In this document: one piece after another, positions 14,566 through 28,517 of the stretch
Position numbering within the stretch: the stretch's first letter is position 1
How the letters are laid out: every line of letters begins with the position of its first letter
Source of the DNA: Bryoerythrophyllum caledonicum
Lineage: Eukaryota > Streptophyta > Bryopsida > Pottiales > Pottiaceae
Direction of reading: 5' to 3'
Assembly (NCBI GenBank): GCA_963971425.1
Contig: OZ020525.1
Location: 21,644,187-21,708,186 of the forward strand
DNA: 64,000 nucleotides
Notes under the pieces: generated by a model
The model's database searches: none
What the model was told of the DNA's origin: nothing
What the model saw: only the letters and a program-made list of their open reading frames with translations
Position numbers and translations under genes: made by a program

Positions 14566-16622
14566 AATTTCTATTCAATCTTTCATTCTAATTCTTTATT
14601 CCATTTTTTTATTCTAGTTTTTTTCATTCAATCTTTCATTCTATTTCTCTATTCTATTTTGTGATTCTAATTATCTCTATTCAATCTTTCATTTTATTTC
14701 TTTATTCTATTTTTTAAACATTGAATACAACAAAAAATACTAAACTTAAACCCTAAACTCTAACTCTAACCCTAACCCTAATTCTAACCCTAACCCTAAT
14801 CCATTGTCCCCCCGTCCTTGTCCCCTTGTCCCCCGTCCCCCGTCCTCCGTCCCCGTCCCTGTCCCCCGACCCCGTCCCCGTCCCCATCCCCAAACCCTAA
14901 TCCCCGCTCCGTCCTTTTATCCAAAACCCTAACTTTTAGTTGTCCATCCAAAAGCGTTATTCATCGACGCATTCATCCATCGACATGTTTCTCATCCTGT
15001 ATTCTTTTATAGATATAGATTCTTTTTTTCTATATAAATCGTATGAAGATATAATTGTACAATAAAATATATCGTATTGAGAAACAATTAGATATAAATC
15101 GTATGGAGATATAATTGTATGTAGAATATATATATATATATAACATCTGTGTATGTAAAGTTGTAGGTTGGAAATATATGTATATATATATAAAATGTAT
15201 CCACATATAATTCTTGTATGTTGTATATATGAATAAAATGTATGTATGTATAGTTGTATGTTGTATATATTATACATAGATATAAATCGTATGGAGATAA
15301 AATTGTACAATAATATATATCGTATCGAGAAACAATTATATATAAAATGTATGAAGATATAATTATATGTTGTATATATATATACATATAATAACATCTG
15401 TGTATGTATAGTTGTATGTTGGATATATATAAATATAAAATGTATCAGTATATAATTATTGTATGACATTGTATATATGTATAAAATGTATGTATGTATA
15501 GTTGTATGTTGTAGATATAAATTTGTATGTTATATAGATATAAATCGTATGGAGATATAATTGGGTGTTGTATATATATATATAACATCTACGTATGTAT
15601 ACTTGTAGGTTGGAAATATATGTATATATATAATGTATCAATATATAATTGTATGTTGTATATATATATACATATAACATCTGTGTATGAATAATAACAT
15701 AGTTGTATGTTGGATATATATAAATATATAAAATGAATGGATATATAATTCTTGTGTGTTGTATATATGACTAAAATGTATGTATGTATACAAGTATGCT
15801 GTATATATAGATATAAATCGTATGGAGATATAATTTTGTGTTGTATATATATATATATAACATCTGTGTATGTATAGTTGTAGGTTGGAAATATATATAT
15901 ATAATGTATCAATAGAATATTATATATATAACATCTGTGTATGTAAAGTTGTAGGTTGGAAATATATATATATATAAAATGTATCGATATATAATTATTG
16001 TATGTTGTATATGTATATACATATAACATCTGTGTACGTATAGTAACATACTTATAGGTTGGATATATATAAATATATAAAATATATCGATATATAATTA
16101 TTGTATGTTGTATATATGTATAAAATGTATGTATGTATAGTTGTATGTTGTATATATTATACATAGATATAAATCGTATGGAGATATAATTGTGTGTTGA
16201 ATATATATAAAACATCTGTGTATGTATAGTTGTAGGTTGTATATATTATATATAAATATATAAAATGTATCGATATATAATTATTGTATGTTGTATATAT
16301 AAATACATATAACATCTGTGTATGTATACTAACATAGTTATAGGTTGGATATATATAAATATATAAAATGCATCGATATATAATTATTGTATGTTGTATA
16401 TATGTATAAAATGTATGTTTGTATAGTTGTATGTTGTTTATAAAGATATAAATCGTATGGAGATATAATTGTGTGTTGAATATATATAAAACATGTGTGT
16501 ATGTATAGTTGTAGGTTGTATATATATATAAATATATAAAATGTATTGATATATAATTCTTGTATGTTGTATATATAAATACATATAACATCTGTGTATG
16601 TATACTAACATAGTTGTATGTT

Positions 16623-16673
<51 letters not shown>

Positions 16674-17350
16674 GTATCGATATATAATTATTGTATGTTG
16701 TATATATGTATAAAATGTATGTTTGTATAGTTGTATGTTGTTTATAAAGATATAAATCGTATGGAGATATAATTGTGTGTTGAATATATATAAAACATGT
16801 GTGTATGTATAGTTGTAGGTTGTATATATATATAAATATATAAAATGTATTGATATATAATTCTTGTATGTTGTATATATAAATACATATAACATCTGTG
16901 TATGTATACTAACATAGTTGTGTGTTGTATGTATATAAATATATAAAACGAATCGATATATAATTCTTGTGTGTTGTATATATGACTAAAATGTATGTAT
17001 GTATACAAGTATGCTGTATATATAGATATAAATCGTATGGAGATATAATTGTGTGTTGTATATATATATGTATATAACATTTGTGTATGTATAGTTGTAG
17101 GTTGGAAATATATATATATATAATGTATCGATAGAATATTATATATATATATAACATCTGTGTATGTATAGTTGTAGGTTGTATATATATATAAATATAT
17201 AAAATGTATTGATATATAATTCTTGTATGTTGTATATATAAATACATATAACATCTGTGTATGTATAGTAACATAGTTGTATGTTGGATATATATATAAA
17301 TGTATAAAATGTATCGATATATAATTGTATGTTGTATGTATAATTATAGT
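14566..17350 (+). repeat. Satellite unit 5, class S (2785 bp)
   Basis: Telomere-like tract 14748-14801; C-rich block 14806-14891, full form. The AT array has a single long TA tract at 16625-16671 (47 bp) followed by one M module. This is the compact arrangement shared with units 6, 10, 12 and 19. Confidence 0.93.
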
Positions 17351-19407
17351 AATTTCTATTCAATCTTTCATTCTAATTCTTTATTCCATTTTTTTATTCT
17401 AGTTTTTTTCATTCAATCTTTCATTCTATTTCTCTATTCTATTTTGTGATTCTAATTATCTCTATTCAATCTTTCATTTTATTTCTTTATTCTATTTTTT
17501 AAACATTGAATACAACAAAAAATACTAAACTTAAACCCTAAACTCTAACTCTAACCCTAACCCTAATTCTAACCCTAACCCTAATCCATTGTCCCCCCGT
17601 CCTTGTCCCCTTGTCCCCCGTCCCCCGTCCTCCGTCCCCGTCCCTGTCCCCCGACCCCGTCCCCGTCCCCATCCCCAAACCCTAATCCCCGCTCCGTCCT
17701 TTTATCCAAAACCCTAACTTTTAGTTGTCCATCCAAAAGCGTTATTCATCGACGCATTCATCCATCGACATGTTTCTCATCCTGTATTCTTTTATAGATA
17801 TAGATTCTTTTTTTCTATATAAATCGTATGAAGATATAATTGTACAATAAAATATATCGTATTGAGAAACAATTAGATATAAATCGTATGGAGATATAAT
17901 TGTATGTAGAATATATATATATATATAACATCTGTGTATGTAAAGTTGTAGGTTGGAAATATATGTATATATATATAAAATGTATCCACATATAATTCTT
18001 GTATGTTGTATATATGAATAAAATGTATGTATGTATAGTTGTATGTTGTATATATTATACATAGATATAAATCGTATGGAGATAAAATTGTACAATAATA
18101 TATATCGTATCGAGAAACAATTATATATAAAATGTATGAAGATATAATTATATGTTGTATATATATATACATATAATAACATCTGTGTATGTATAGTTGT
18201 ATGTTGGATATATATAAATATAAAATGTATCAGTATATAATTATTGTATGACATTGTATATATGTATAAAATGTATGTATGTATAGTTGTATGTTGTAGA
18301 TATAAATTTGTATGTTATATAGATATAAATCGTATGGAGATATAATTGGGTGTTGTATATATATATATAACATCTACGTATGTATACTTGTAGGTTGGAA
18401 ATATATGTATATATATAATGTATCAATATATAATTGTATGTTGTATATATATATACATATAACATCTGTGTATGAATAATAACATAGTTGTATGTTGGAT
18501 ATATATAAATATATAAAATGAATGGATATATAATTCTTGTGTGTTGTATATATGACTAAAATGTATGTATGTATACAAGTATGCTGTATATATAGATATA
18601 AATCGTATGGAGATATAATTTTGTGTTGTATATATATATATATAACATCTGTGTATGTATAGTTGTAGGTTGGAAATATATATATATAATGTATCAATAG
18701 AATATTATATATATAACATCTGTGTATGTAAAGTTGTAGGTTGGAAATATATATATATATAAAATGTATCGATATATAATTATTGTATGTTGTATATGTA
18801 TATACATATAACATCTGTGTACGTATAGTAACATACTTATAGGTTGGATATATATAAATATATAAAATATATCGATATATAATTATTGTATGTTGTATAT
18901 ATGTATAAAATGTATGTATGTATAGTTGTATGTTGTATATATTATACATAGATATAAATCGTATGGAGATATAATTGTGTGTTGAATATATATAAAACAT
19001 CTGTGTATGTATAGTTGTAGGTTGTATATATTATATATAAATATATAAAATGTATCGATATATAATTATTGTATGTTGTATATATAAATACATATAACAT
19101 CTGTGTATGTATACTAACATAGTTATAGGTTGGATATATATAAATATATAAAATGCATCGATATATAATTATTGTATGTTGTATATATGTATAAAATGTA
19201 TGTTTGTATAGTTGTATGTTGTTTATAAAGATATAAATCGTATGGAGATATAATTGTGTGTTGAATATATATAAAACATGTGTGTATGTATAGTTGTAGG
19301 TTGTATATATATATAAATATATAAAATGTATTGATATATAATTCTTGTATGTTGTATATATAAATACATATAACATCTGTGTATGTATACTAACATAGTT
19401 GTATGTT

Positions 19408-19474
<67 letters not shown>

Positions 19475-20151
19475 GTATCGATATATAATTATTGTATGTT
19501 GTATATATGTATAAAATGTATGTTTGTATAGTTGTATGTTGTTTATAAAGATATAAATCGTATGGAGATATAATTGTGTGTTGAATATATATAAAACATG
19601 TGTGTATGTATAGTTGTAGGTTGTATATATATAAAAATATATAAAATGTATTGATATATAATTCTTGTATGTTGTATATATAAATACATATAACATCTGT
19701 GTATGTATAGTAACATAGTTGTGTGTTGTATGTATATAAATATATAAAACTAATCGATATATAATTCTTGTGTGTTGTATATATGACTAAAATGTATGTA
19801 TGTATACAAGTATGCTGTATATATAGATATAAATCGTATGGAGATATAATTGTGTGTTGTATATATATATGTATATAACATTTGTGTATGTATAGTTGTA
19901 GGTTGGAAATATATATATATATAATGTATCGATAGAATATTATATATATATATAACATCTGTGTATGTATTGTTGTAGGTTGTATATATATATAAATATA
20001 TAAAATGTATTGATATATAATTCTTGTATGTTGTATATATAAATACATATAACATCTGTGTATGTATAGTAACATAGTTGTATGTTGGATATATATATAA
20101 ATGTATAAAATGTATCGATATATAATTGTATGTTGTATGTATAATTATAGT
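17351..20151 (+). repeat. Satellite unit 6, class S (2801 bp)
   Basis: Telomere-like tract 17533-17586; C-rich block 17591-17676, full form. TA tract 19410-19472 (63 bp). Private bases are AAACTAATCG for AAACGAATCG near 19751 and GTATTGTTG for GTATAGTTG near 19971. This is the last of six consecutive S units and is followed by the first L unit. Confidence 0.93.
19410..19472. repeat. (TA)n microsatellite, unit 6
   Basis: A pure alternating run of 63 bases at the same module N site. Confidence 0.93.
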
Positions 20152-20656
20152 AATTTCTATTCAATCTTTCATTCTAATTCTTTATTCCATTTTTTTATTC
20201 TAGTTTTTTTCATTCAATCTTTCATTCTATTTCTCTATTCTATTTTGTGATTCTAATTATCTCTATTCAATCTTTCATTTTATTTCTTTATTCTATTTTT
20301 TGATTCTCTATTCTATTTTGTGATTCTAATTATTTCTATGCAATCTTTCATTCTATTTCTTTATTCTAGTTATTTTTACTCAAGCTTTCATTCTATTTCT
20401 TTATTCGATGTTTTGATTCTCTATTCTATTTTGTGATTCTAATTATTTCTATTCGATCTTTCATTCTATTTCTCTTCTCTACTTTTGATTCTCTTTTCTA
20501 TTTTTTGATTCTAATCATTTCTATGCAATCTTTCATTCTATTTCTTTATTTTATTTTTTGATTCTAGTTTTTTCCATTCAATCTTTTGTTCTTTTTCTAT
20601 ATTCTATTTTGTGATTCTAATTAATTCTACGTAATCTTTCATTTTATTTCTTAATT
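20152..20656 (+). repeat. T-rich block, long (L) form with nine subrepeats
   Basis: Nine imperfect copies of a CAATCTTTCATTCTATTTC-like word start at 20162, 20215, 20268, 20341, 20381, 20454, 20526, 20579 and 20630. Spacings are 40-73 bp. The first three copies and the first 150 bases match the S form. The other six copies are L-specific. The + strand is almost purely pyrimidine in long runs. No frame or promoter logic is evident. Confidence 0.88.
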
Positions 20657-20743
20657 CCCTAAACTCTAACCCTAAACTCCAACCCTAACCCTAAACTCTA
20701 ACCCTAACCCTAACCCTAATCCTAATGCTAACCCTAACCCTAA
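20657..20743 (+). repeat. Interstitial telomere-like tract, L form (87 bp)
   Basis: CCCTAA words are mixed with CCCTAAA, CTCTAA, CTCCAA, CCTAATCC and AATGCTAA variants. The same 87-bp form, with the same degenerate words in the same order, recurs at offset 505-591 in all 12 L units. The tract was therefore amplified as part of the unit and not added by telomerase each time. Confidence 0.9.
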
Positions 20744-20749
20744 TCCATC

Positions 20750-20784
20750 GTCCCCCCGTCCTTGTCCCCTTGTCCCCCATCCCC
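20750..20784 (+). repeat. C-rich block, short L form (35 bp)
   Basis: Begins like the S form (GTCCCCCCGTCCTTGTCC) but jumps straight to CCCCCATCCCC, missing the central 51 bp of the S block. It is preceded by CCATCG where S units have CCATTG. It has the same length and bases in all L units. Confidence 0.88.
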
Positions 20785-21321
20785 AAACCCTAATCCCCGC
20801 TCCGTCCTTTTATCCAAAACCCTAACTTTTAGCTGTCCATCCAAAAGCGTTATTCATCGACGCGTTCATCCATCGACATGTTTCTCATCCTATATTCTTT
20901 TATAGATATAGATTCTTTTTTTCTATATAAATCGTATGAAGATATAATTGTACAATAAAATATATCGTATTGAGAAACAATTAGATATAAATCGTATGGA
21001 GATATAATTGTATGTAGAATATATATATATATATATATAACATCTGTGTATGTAAAGTTGTAGGTTGGAAATATATGTATATATATATAAAATGTATCCA
21101 CATATAATTCTTGTATGTTGTATATATGAATATAATGTATGTATGTAAAGTTGTATGTTGTATATATTATACATAGATATAAATCGTATGGAGATATAAT
21201 CGTACAATAATATATAAATCGTATCGAGAAACAATTATATATAAATCGTATGAAGATATAATTGTATGTTGTATATATATATATATATATACATATAACA
21301 TCTGTGTATGTATAGTAACAT

Positions 21322-21680
21322 AGTTGTGTGTTGTATGTATATAAATATATAAAACGAATCGATATATAATTCTTGTGTGTTGTATATATGACTAAAATGT
21401 ATGTATGTATACAAGTATGCTGTATATATAGATATAAATCGTATGGAGATATAATTGTGTGTTGTATATATATATGTATATAACATTTGTGTATGTATAG
21501 TTGTAGGTTGGAAATATATATATATATAATGTATCGATAGAATATTATATATATATATAACATCTGTGTATGTATAGTTGTAGGTTGTATATATATATAA
21601 ATATATAAAATGTATTGATATATAATTCTTGTATGTTGTATATATAAATACATATAACATCTGTGTATGTATAGTAACAT
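21322..21680 (+). repeat. Module M of the AT array (359 bp exemplar)
   Basis: Runs from one AGTTGT after TAACAT to the next. Diagnostic words are AAAACGAATCGATATA, TGACTAAAATGTATG and GTATACAAGTATGC. The same 359-bp spacing is seen in units 8 (24359 to 24718) and 16 (41052 to 41411). It is the last module before the T-rich block in nearly every unit, S or L. In the short unit 26 it is missing. Confidence 0.85.
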
Positions 21681-21756
21681 AGTTGTATGTTGGATATATA
21701 TATAAATGTATAAAATGTATCGATATATAATTGTATGTTGTATGTATAATTATAGT

Positions 21757-24700
21757 AATTTCTATTCAATCTTTCATTCTAATTCTTTATTCCATTTTTT
21801 TATTCTAGTTTTTTTCATTCAATCTTTCATTCTATTTCTCTATTCTATTTTGTGATTCTAATTATCTCTATTCAATCTTTCATTTTATTTCTTTATTCTA
21901 TTTTTTAAACATTGAATACAACAAAAAATACTAAACTTAAACCCTAAACTCTAACTCTAACCCTAACCCTAATTCTAACCCTAACCCTAATCCATTGTCC
22001 CCCCGTCCTTGTCCCCTTGTCCCCCGTCCCCCGTCCTCCGTCCCCGTCCCTGTCCCCCGACCCCGTCCCCGTCCCCATCCCCAAACCCTAATCCCCGCTC
22101 CGTCCTTTTATCCAAAACCCTAACTTTTAGTTGTCCATCCAAAAGCGTTATTCATCGACGCATTCATCCATCGACATGTTTCTCATCCTGTATTCTTTTA
22201 TAGATATAGATTCTTTTTTTCTATATAAATCGTATGAAGATATAATTGTACAATAAAATATATCGTATTGAGAAACAATTAGATATAAATCGTATGGAGA
22301 TATAATTGTATGTAGAATATATATATATATATAACATCTGTGTATGTAAAGTTGTAGGTTGGAAATATATGTATATATATATAAAATGTATCCACATATA
22401 ATTCTTGTATGTTGTATATATGAATAAAATGTATGTATGTATAGTTGTATGTTGTATATATTATACATAGATATAAATCGTATGGAGATAAAATTGTACA
22501 ATAATATATATCGTATCGAGAAACAATTATATATAAAATGTATGAAGATATAATTATATGTTGTATATATATATACATATAATAACATCTGTGTATGTAT
22601 AGTTGTATGTTGGATATATATAAATATAAAATGTATCAGTATATAATTATTGTATGACATTGTATATATGTATAAAATGTATGTATGTATAGTTGTATGT
22701 TGTAGATATAAATTTGTATGTTATATAGATATAAATCGTATGGAGATATAATTGGGTGTTGTATATATATATATAACATCTACGTATGTATACTTGTAGG
22801 TTGGAAATATATGTATATATATAATGTATCAATATATAATTGTATGTTGTATATATATATACATATAACATCTGTGTATGAATAATAACATAGTTGTATG
22901 TTGGATATATATAAATATATAAAATGAATGGATATATAATTCTTGTGTGTTGTATATATGACTAAAATGTATGTATGTATACAAGTATGCTGTATATATA
23001 GATATAAATCGTATGGAGATATAATTTTGTGTTGTATATATATATATATAACATCTGTGTATGTATAGTTGTAGGTTGGAAATATATATATATAATGTAT
23101 CAATAGAATATTATATATATAACATCTGTGTATGTAAAGTTGTAGGTTGGAAATATATATATATATAAAATGTATCGATATATAATTATTGTATGTTGTA
23201 TATGTATATACATATAACATCTGTGTACGTATAGTAACATACTTATAGGTTGGATATATATAAATATATAAAATATATCGATATATAATTATTGTATGTT
23301 GTATATATGTATAAAATGTATGTATGTATAGTTGTATGTTGTATATATTATACATAGATATAAATCGTATGGAGATATAATTGTGTGTTGAATATATATA
23401 AAACATCTGTGTATGTATAGTTGTAGGTTGTATATATTATATATAAATATATAAAATGTATCGATATATAATTATTGTATGTTGTATATATAAATACATA
23501 TAACATCTGTGTATGTATACTAACATAGTTATAGGTTGGATATATATAAATATATAAAATGCATCGATATATAATTATTGTATGTTGTATATATGTATAA
23601 AATGTATGTTTGTATAGTTGTATGTTGTTTATAAAGATATAAATCGTATGGAGATATAATTGTGTGTTGAATATATATAAAACATGTGTGTATGTATAGT
23701 TGTAGGTTGTATATATATATAAATATATAAAATGTATTGATATATAATTCTTGTATGTTGTATATATAAATACATATAACATCTGTGTATGTATACTAAC
23801 ATAGTTGTATGTTGGATATATATATATATATATATATAATGTATCGATATATAATTATTGTATGTTGTATATATGTATAAAATGTATGTTTGTATAGTTG
23901 TATGTTGTTTATAAAGATATAAATCGTATGGAGATATAATTGTGTGTTGAATATATATAAAACATGTGTGTATGTATAGTTGTAGGTTGTATATATATAT
24001 AAATATATAAAATGTATTGATATATAATTCTTGTATGTTGTATATATAAATACATATAACATCTGTGTATGTATACTAACATAGTTGTATGTTGGATATA
24101 TATATATATATATTATGTATCGATATATAATTATTGTATGTTGTATATATGTATAAAATGTATGTTTGTATAGTTGTATGTTGTTTATAAAGATATAAAT
24201 CGTATGGAGATATAATTGTGTGTTGAATATATATAAAACATGTGTGTATGTATAGTTGTAGGTTGTATATATATAAAAATATATAAAATGTATTGATATA
24301 TAATTCTTGTATGTTGTATATATAAATACATATAACATCTGTGTATGTATACTAACATAGTTGTGTGTTGTATGTATATAAATATATAAAACGAATCGAT
24401 ATATAATTCTTGTGTGTTGTATATATGACTAAAATGTATGTATGTATACAAGTATGCTGTATATATAGATATAAATCGTATGGAGATATAATTGTGTGTT
24501 GTATATATATATGTATATAACATTTGTGTATGTATAGTTGTAGGTTGGAAATATATATATATATAATGTATCGATAGAATATTATATATATATATAACAT
24601 CTGTGTATGTATAGTTGTAGGTTGTATATATATATAAATATATAAAATGTATTGATATATAATTCTTGTATGTTGTATATATAAATACATATAACATCTG

Positions 24701-24793
24701 TGTATGTATAGTAACATAGTTGTATGTTGGATATATATATAAATGTATAAAATGTATCGATATATAATTGTATGTTGTATGTATAATTATAGT
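21757..24793 (+). repeat. Satellite unit 8, class S (3037 bp)
   Basis: Telomere-like tract 21939-21992; C-rich block 21997-22082, full form. The AT array ends N-N-M. The two N modules start at 23803 and 24083 and have unusually short TA tracts (23816-23838 and about 24096-24113). The second of these ends TATTATG where most others end TAATG. Confidence 0.92.
23803..24082 (+). repeat. Module N of the AT array (280 bp exemplar)
   Basis: Begins AGTTGTATGTTGG followed by a (TA)n tract. It contains GTATGTTTGTATAG, TTGTTTATAAAGATA and AAAACATGTGTGTATG. Its length varies with the TA tract, from about 276 bp up to about 330 bp. Repeated insertion or loss of this module explains much of the variation in S-unit period. 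Confidence 0.82.
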
Positions 24794-26394
24794 AATTTCT
24801 ATTCAATCTTTCATTCTAATTCTTTATTCCATTTTTTTATTCTAGTTTTTTTCATTCAATCTTTCATTCTATTTCTCTATTCTATTTTGTGATTCTAATT
24901 ATCTCTATTCAATCTTTCATTTTATTTCTTTATTCTATTTTTTGATTCTCTATTCTATTTTGTGATTCTAATTATTTCTATGCAATCTTTCATTCTATTT
25001 CTTTATTCTAGTTATTTTTACTCAAGCTTTCATTCTATTTCTTTATTCGATGTTTTGATTCTCTATTCTATTTTGTGATTCTAATTATTTCTATTCGATC
25101 TTTCATTCTATTTCTCTTCTCTATTTTTGATTCTCTTTTCTATTTTTTGATTCTAATCATTTCTATGCAATCTTTCATTCTATTTCTTTATTTTATTTTT
25201 TGATTCTAGTTTTTTCCATTCAATCTTTTGTTCTTTTTCTATATTCTATTTTGTGATTCTAATTAATTCTACGTAATCTTTCATTTTATTTCTTAATTCC
25301 CTAAACTCTAACCCTAAACTCCAACCCTAACCCTAAACTCTAACCCTAACCCTAACCCTAATCCTAATGCTAACCCTAACCCTAATCCATCGTCCCCCCG
25401 TCCTTGTCCCCTTGTCCCCCATCCCCAAACCCTAATCCCCGCTCCGTCCTTTTATCCAAAACCCTAACTTTTAGCTGTCCATCCAAAAGCGTTATTCATC
25501 GACGCGTTCATCCATCGACATGTTTCTCATCCTATATTCTTTTATAGATATAGATTCTTTTTTTCTATATAAATCGTATGAAGATATAATTGTACAATAA
25601 AATATATCGTATTGAGAAACAATTAGATATAAATCGTATGGAGATATAATTGTATGTAGAATATATATATATATATATAACATCTGTGTATGTAAAGTTG
25701 TAGGTTGGAAATATATGTATATATATATAAAATGTATCCACATATAATTCTTGTATGTTGTATATATGAATATAATGTATGTATGTAAAGTTGTATGTTG
25801 TATATATTATACATAGATATAAATCGTATGGAGATATAATCGTACAATAATATATAAATCGTATCGAGAAACAATTATATATAAATCGTATGAAGATATA
25901 ATTGTATGTTGTATATATATATATATATACATATAACATCTGTGTATGTATAGTAACATAGTTGTGTGTTGTATGTATATAAATATATAAAACGAATCGA
26001 TATATAATTCTTGTGTGTTGTATATATGACTAAAATGTATGTATGTATACAAGTATGCTGTATATATAGATATAAATCGTATGGAGATATAATTGTGTGT
26101 TGTATATATATATGTATATAACATTTGTGTATGTATAGTTGTAGGTTGGAAATATATATATATATAATGTATCGATAGAATATTATATATATATATAACA
26201 TCTGTGTATGTATAGTTGTAGGTTGTATATATATATAAATATATAAAATGTATTGATATATAATTCTTGTATGTTGTATATATAAATACATATAACATCT
26301 GTGTATGTATAGTAACATAGTTGTATGTTGGATATATATATAAATGTATAAAATGTATCGATATATAATTGTATGTTGTATGTATAATTATAGT
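24794..26394 (+). repeat. Satellite unit 9, class L (1601 bp)
   Basis: Telomere-like tract 25299-25385; C-rich block 25392-25426. It carries the T variant (TCTATTTTTGATTC) in the T-rich block. This is the standard 1601-bp L unit and the start of an L-S dimer. Confidence 0.93.
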
Positions 26395-28438
26395 AATTTC
26401 TATTCAATCTTTCATTCTAATTCTTTATTCCATTTTTTTATTCTAGTTTTTTTCATTCAATCTTTCATTCTATTTCTCTATTCTATTTTGTGATTCTAAT
26501 TATCTCTATTCAATCTTTCATTTTATTTCTTTATTCTATTTTTTAAACATTGAATACAACAAAAAATACTAAACTTAAACCCTAAACTCTAACTCTAACC
26601 CTAACCCTAATTCTAACCCTAACCCTAATCCATTGTCCCCCCGTCCTTGTCCCCTTGTCCCCCGTCCCCCGTCCTCCCGTCCCTGTCCCCCGACCCCGTC
26701 CCCGTCCCCATCCCCAAACCCTAATCCCCGCTCCGTCCTTTTATCCAAAACCCTAACTTTTAGTTGTCCATCCAAAAGCGTTATTCATCGACGCATTCAT
26801 CCATCGACATGTTTCTCATCCTGTATTCTTTTATAGATATAGATTCTTTTTTTCTATATAAATCGTATGAAGATATAATTGTACAATAAAATATATCGTA
26901 TTGAGAAACAATTAGATATAAATCGTATGGAGATATAATTGTATGTAGAATATATATATATATATAACATCTGTGTATGTAAAGTTGTAGGTTGGAAATA
27001 TATGTATATATATATAAAATGTATCCACATATAATTCTTGTATGTTGTATATATGAATAAAATGTATGTATGTATAGTTGTATGTTGTATATATTATACA
27101 TAGATATAAATCGTATGGAGATAAAATTGTACAATAATATATATCGTATCGAGAAACAATTATATATAAAATGTATGAAGATATAATTATATGTTGTATA
27201 TATATATACATATAATAACATCTGTGTATGTATAGTTGTATGTTGGATATATATAAATATAAAATGTATCAGTATATAATTATTGTATGACATTGTATAT
27301 ATGTATAAAATGTATGTATGTATAGTTGTATGTTGTAGATATAAATTTGTATGTTATATAGATATAAATCGTATGGAGATATAATTGGGTGTTGTATATA
27401 TATATATAACATCTACGTATGTATACTTGTAGGTTGGAAATATATGTATATATATAATGTATCAATATATAATTGTATGTTGTATATATATATACATATA
27501 ACATCTGTGTATGAATAATAACATAGTTGTATGTTGGATATATATAAATATATAAAATGAATGGATATATAATTCTTGTGTGTTGTATATATGACTAAAA
27601 TGTATACAAGTATGCTGTATATATAGATATAAATCGTATGGAGATATAATTTTGTGTTGTATATATATATATATAACATCTGTGTATGTATAGTTGTAGG
27701 TTGGAAATATATATATATAATGTATCAATAGAATATTATATATATAACATCTGTGTATGTAAAGTTGTAGGTTGGAAATATATATATATATAAAATGTAT
27801 CGATATATAATTATTGTATGTTGTATATGTATATACATATAACATCTGTGTACGTATAGTAACATACTTATAGGTTGGATATATATAAATATATAAAATA
27901 TATCGATATATAATTATTGTATGTTGTATATATGTATAAAATGTATGTATGTATAGTTGTATGTTGTATATATTATACATAGATATAAATCGTATGGAGA
28001 TATAATTGTGTGTTGAATATATATAAAACATCTGTGTATGTATAGTTGTAGGTTGTATATATTATATATAAATATATAAAATGTATCGATATATAATTAT
28101 TGTATGTTGTATATATAAATACATATAACATCTGTGTATGTATACTAACATAGTTATAGGTTGGATATATATAAATATATAAAATGCATCGATATATAAT
28201 TATTGTATGTTGTATATATGTATAAAATGTATGTTTGTATAGTTGTATGTTGTTTATAAAGATATAAATCGTATGGAGATATAATTGTGTGTTGAATATA
28301 TATAAAACATGTGTGTATGTATAGTTGTAGGTTGTATATATATATAAATATATAAAATGTATTGATATATAATTCTTGTATGTTGTATATATAAATACAT
28401 ATAACATCTGTGTATGTATACTAACATAGTTGTATGTT

Positions 28439-28517
<79 letters not shown>

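Larger units (their letters stand above)
20152..21756 (+). repeat. Satellite unit 7, class L (1605 bp)
   Basis: This is the reference L unit. T-rich block 20152-20656, telomere-like tract 20657-20743, short C-rich block 20750-20784, second CCCTAA words 20785-20832, linker about 20833-20933, short AT array about 20934-21756. It is the first L unit of the window and is 4 bp longer than the standard 1601 through TA-length differences. It carries the C variant (TCTACTTTTGATTC) in the T-rich block near 20491. Confidence 0.93.

Noticed and set aside
18942..20075. Long minus-strand reading frame (377 codons) rich in Tyr, Ile, Thr and His
   Set aside because: It is a translation of the AT subrepeats. 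Similar frames overlap in two or three phases at the same place and recur in every unit. Residue composition follows TATA/TGTATG words and no domain is visible.
26575..26775. Minus-strand Gly/Asp/Arg-rich frame across the C-rich block
   Set aside because: It is the reverse complement of simple CCCCGTCC and CCCTAA words. It appears only where a C-rich block length change opens the frame.
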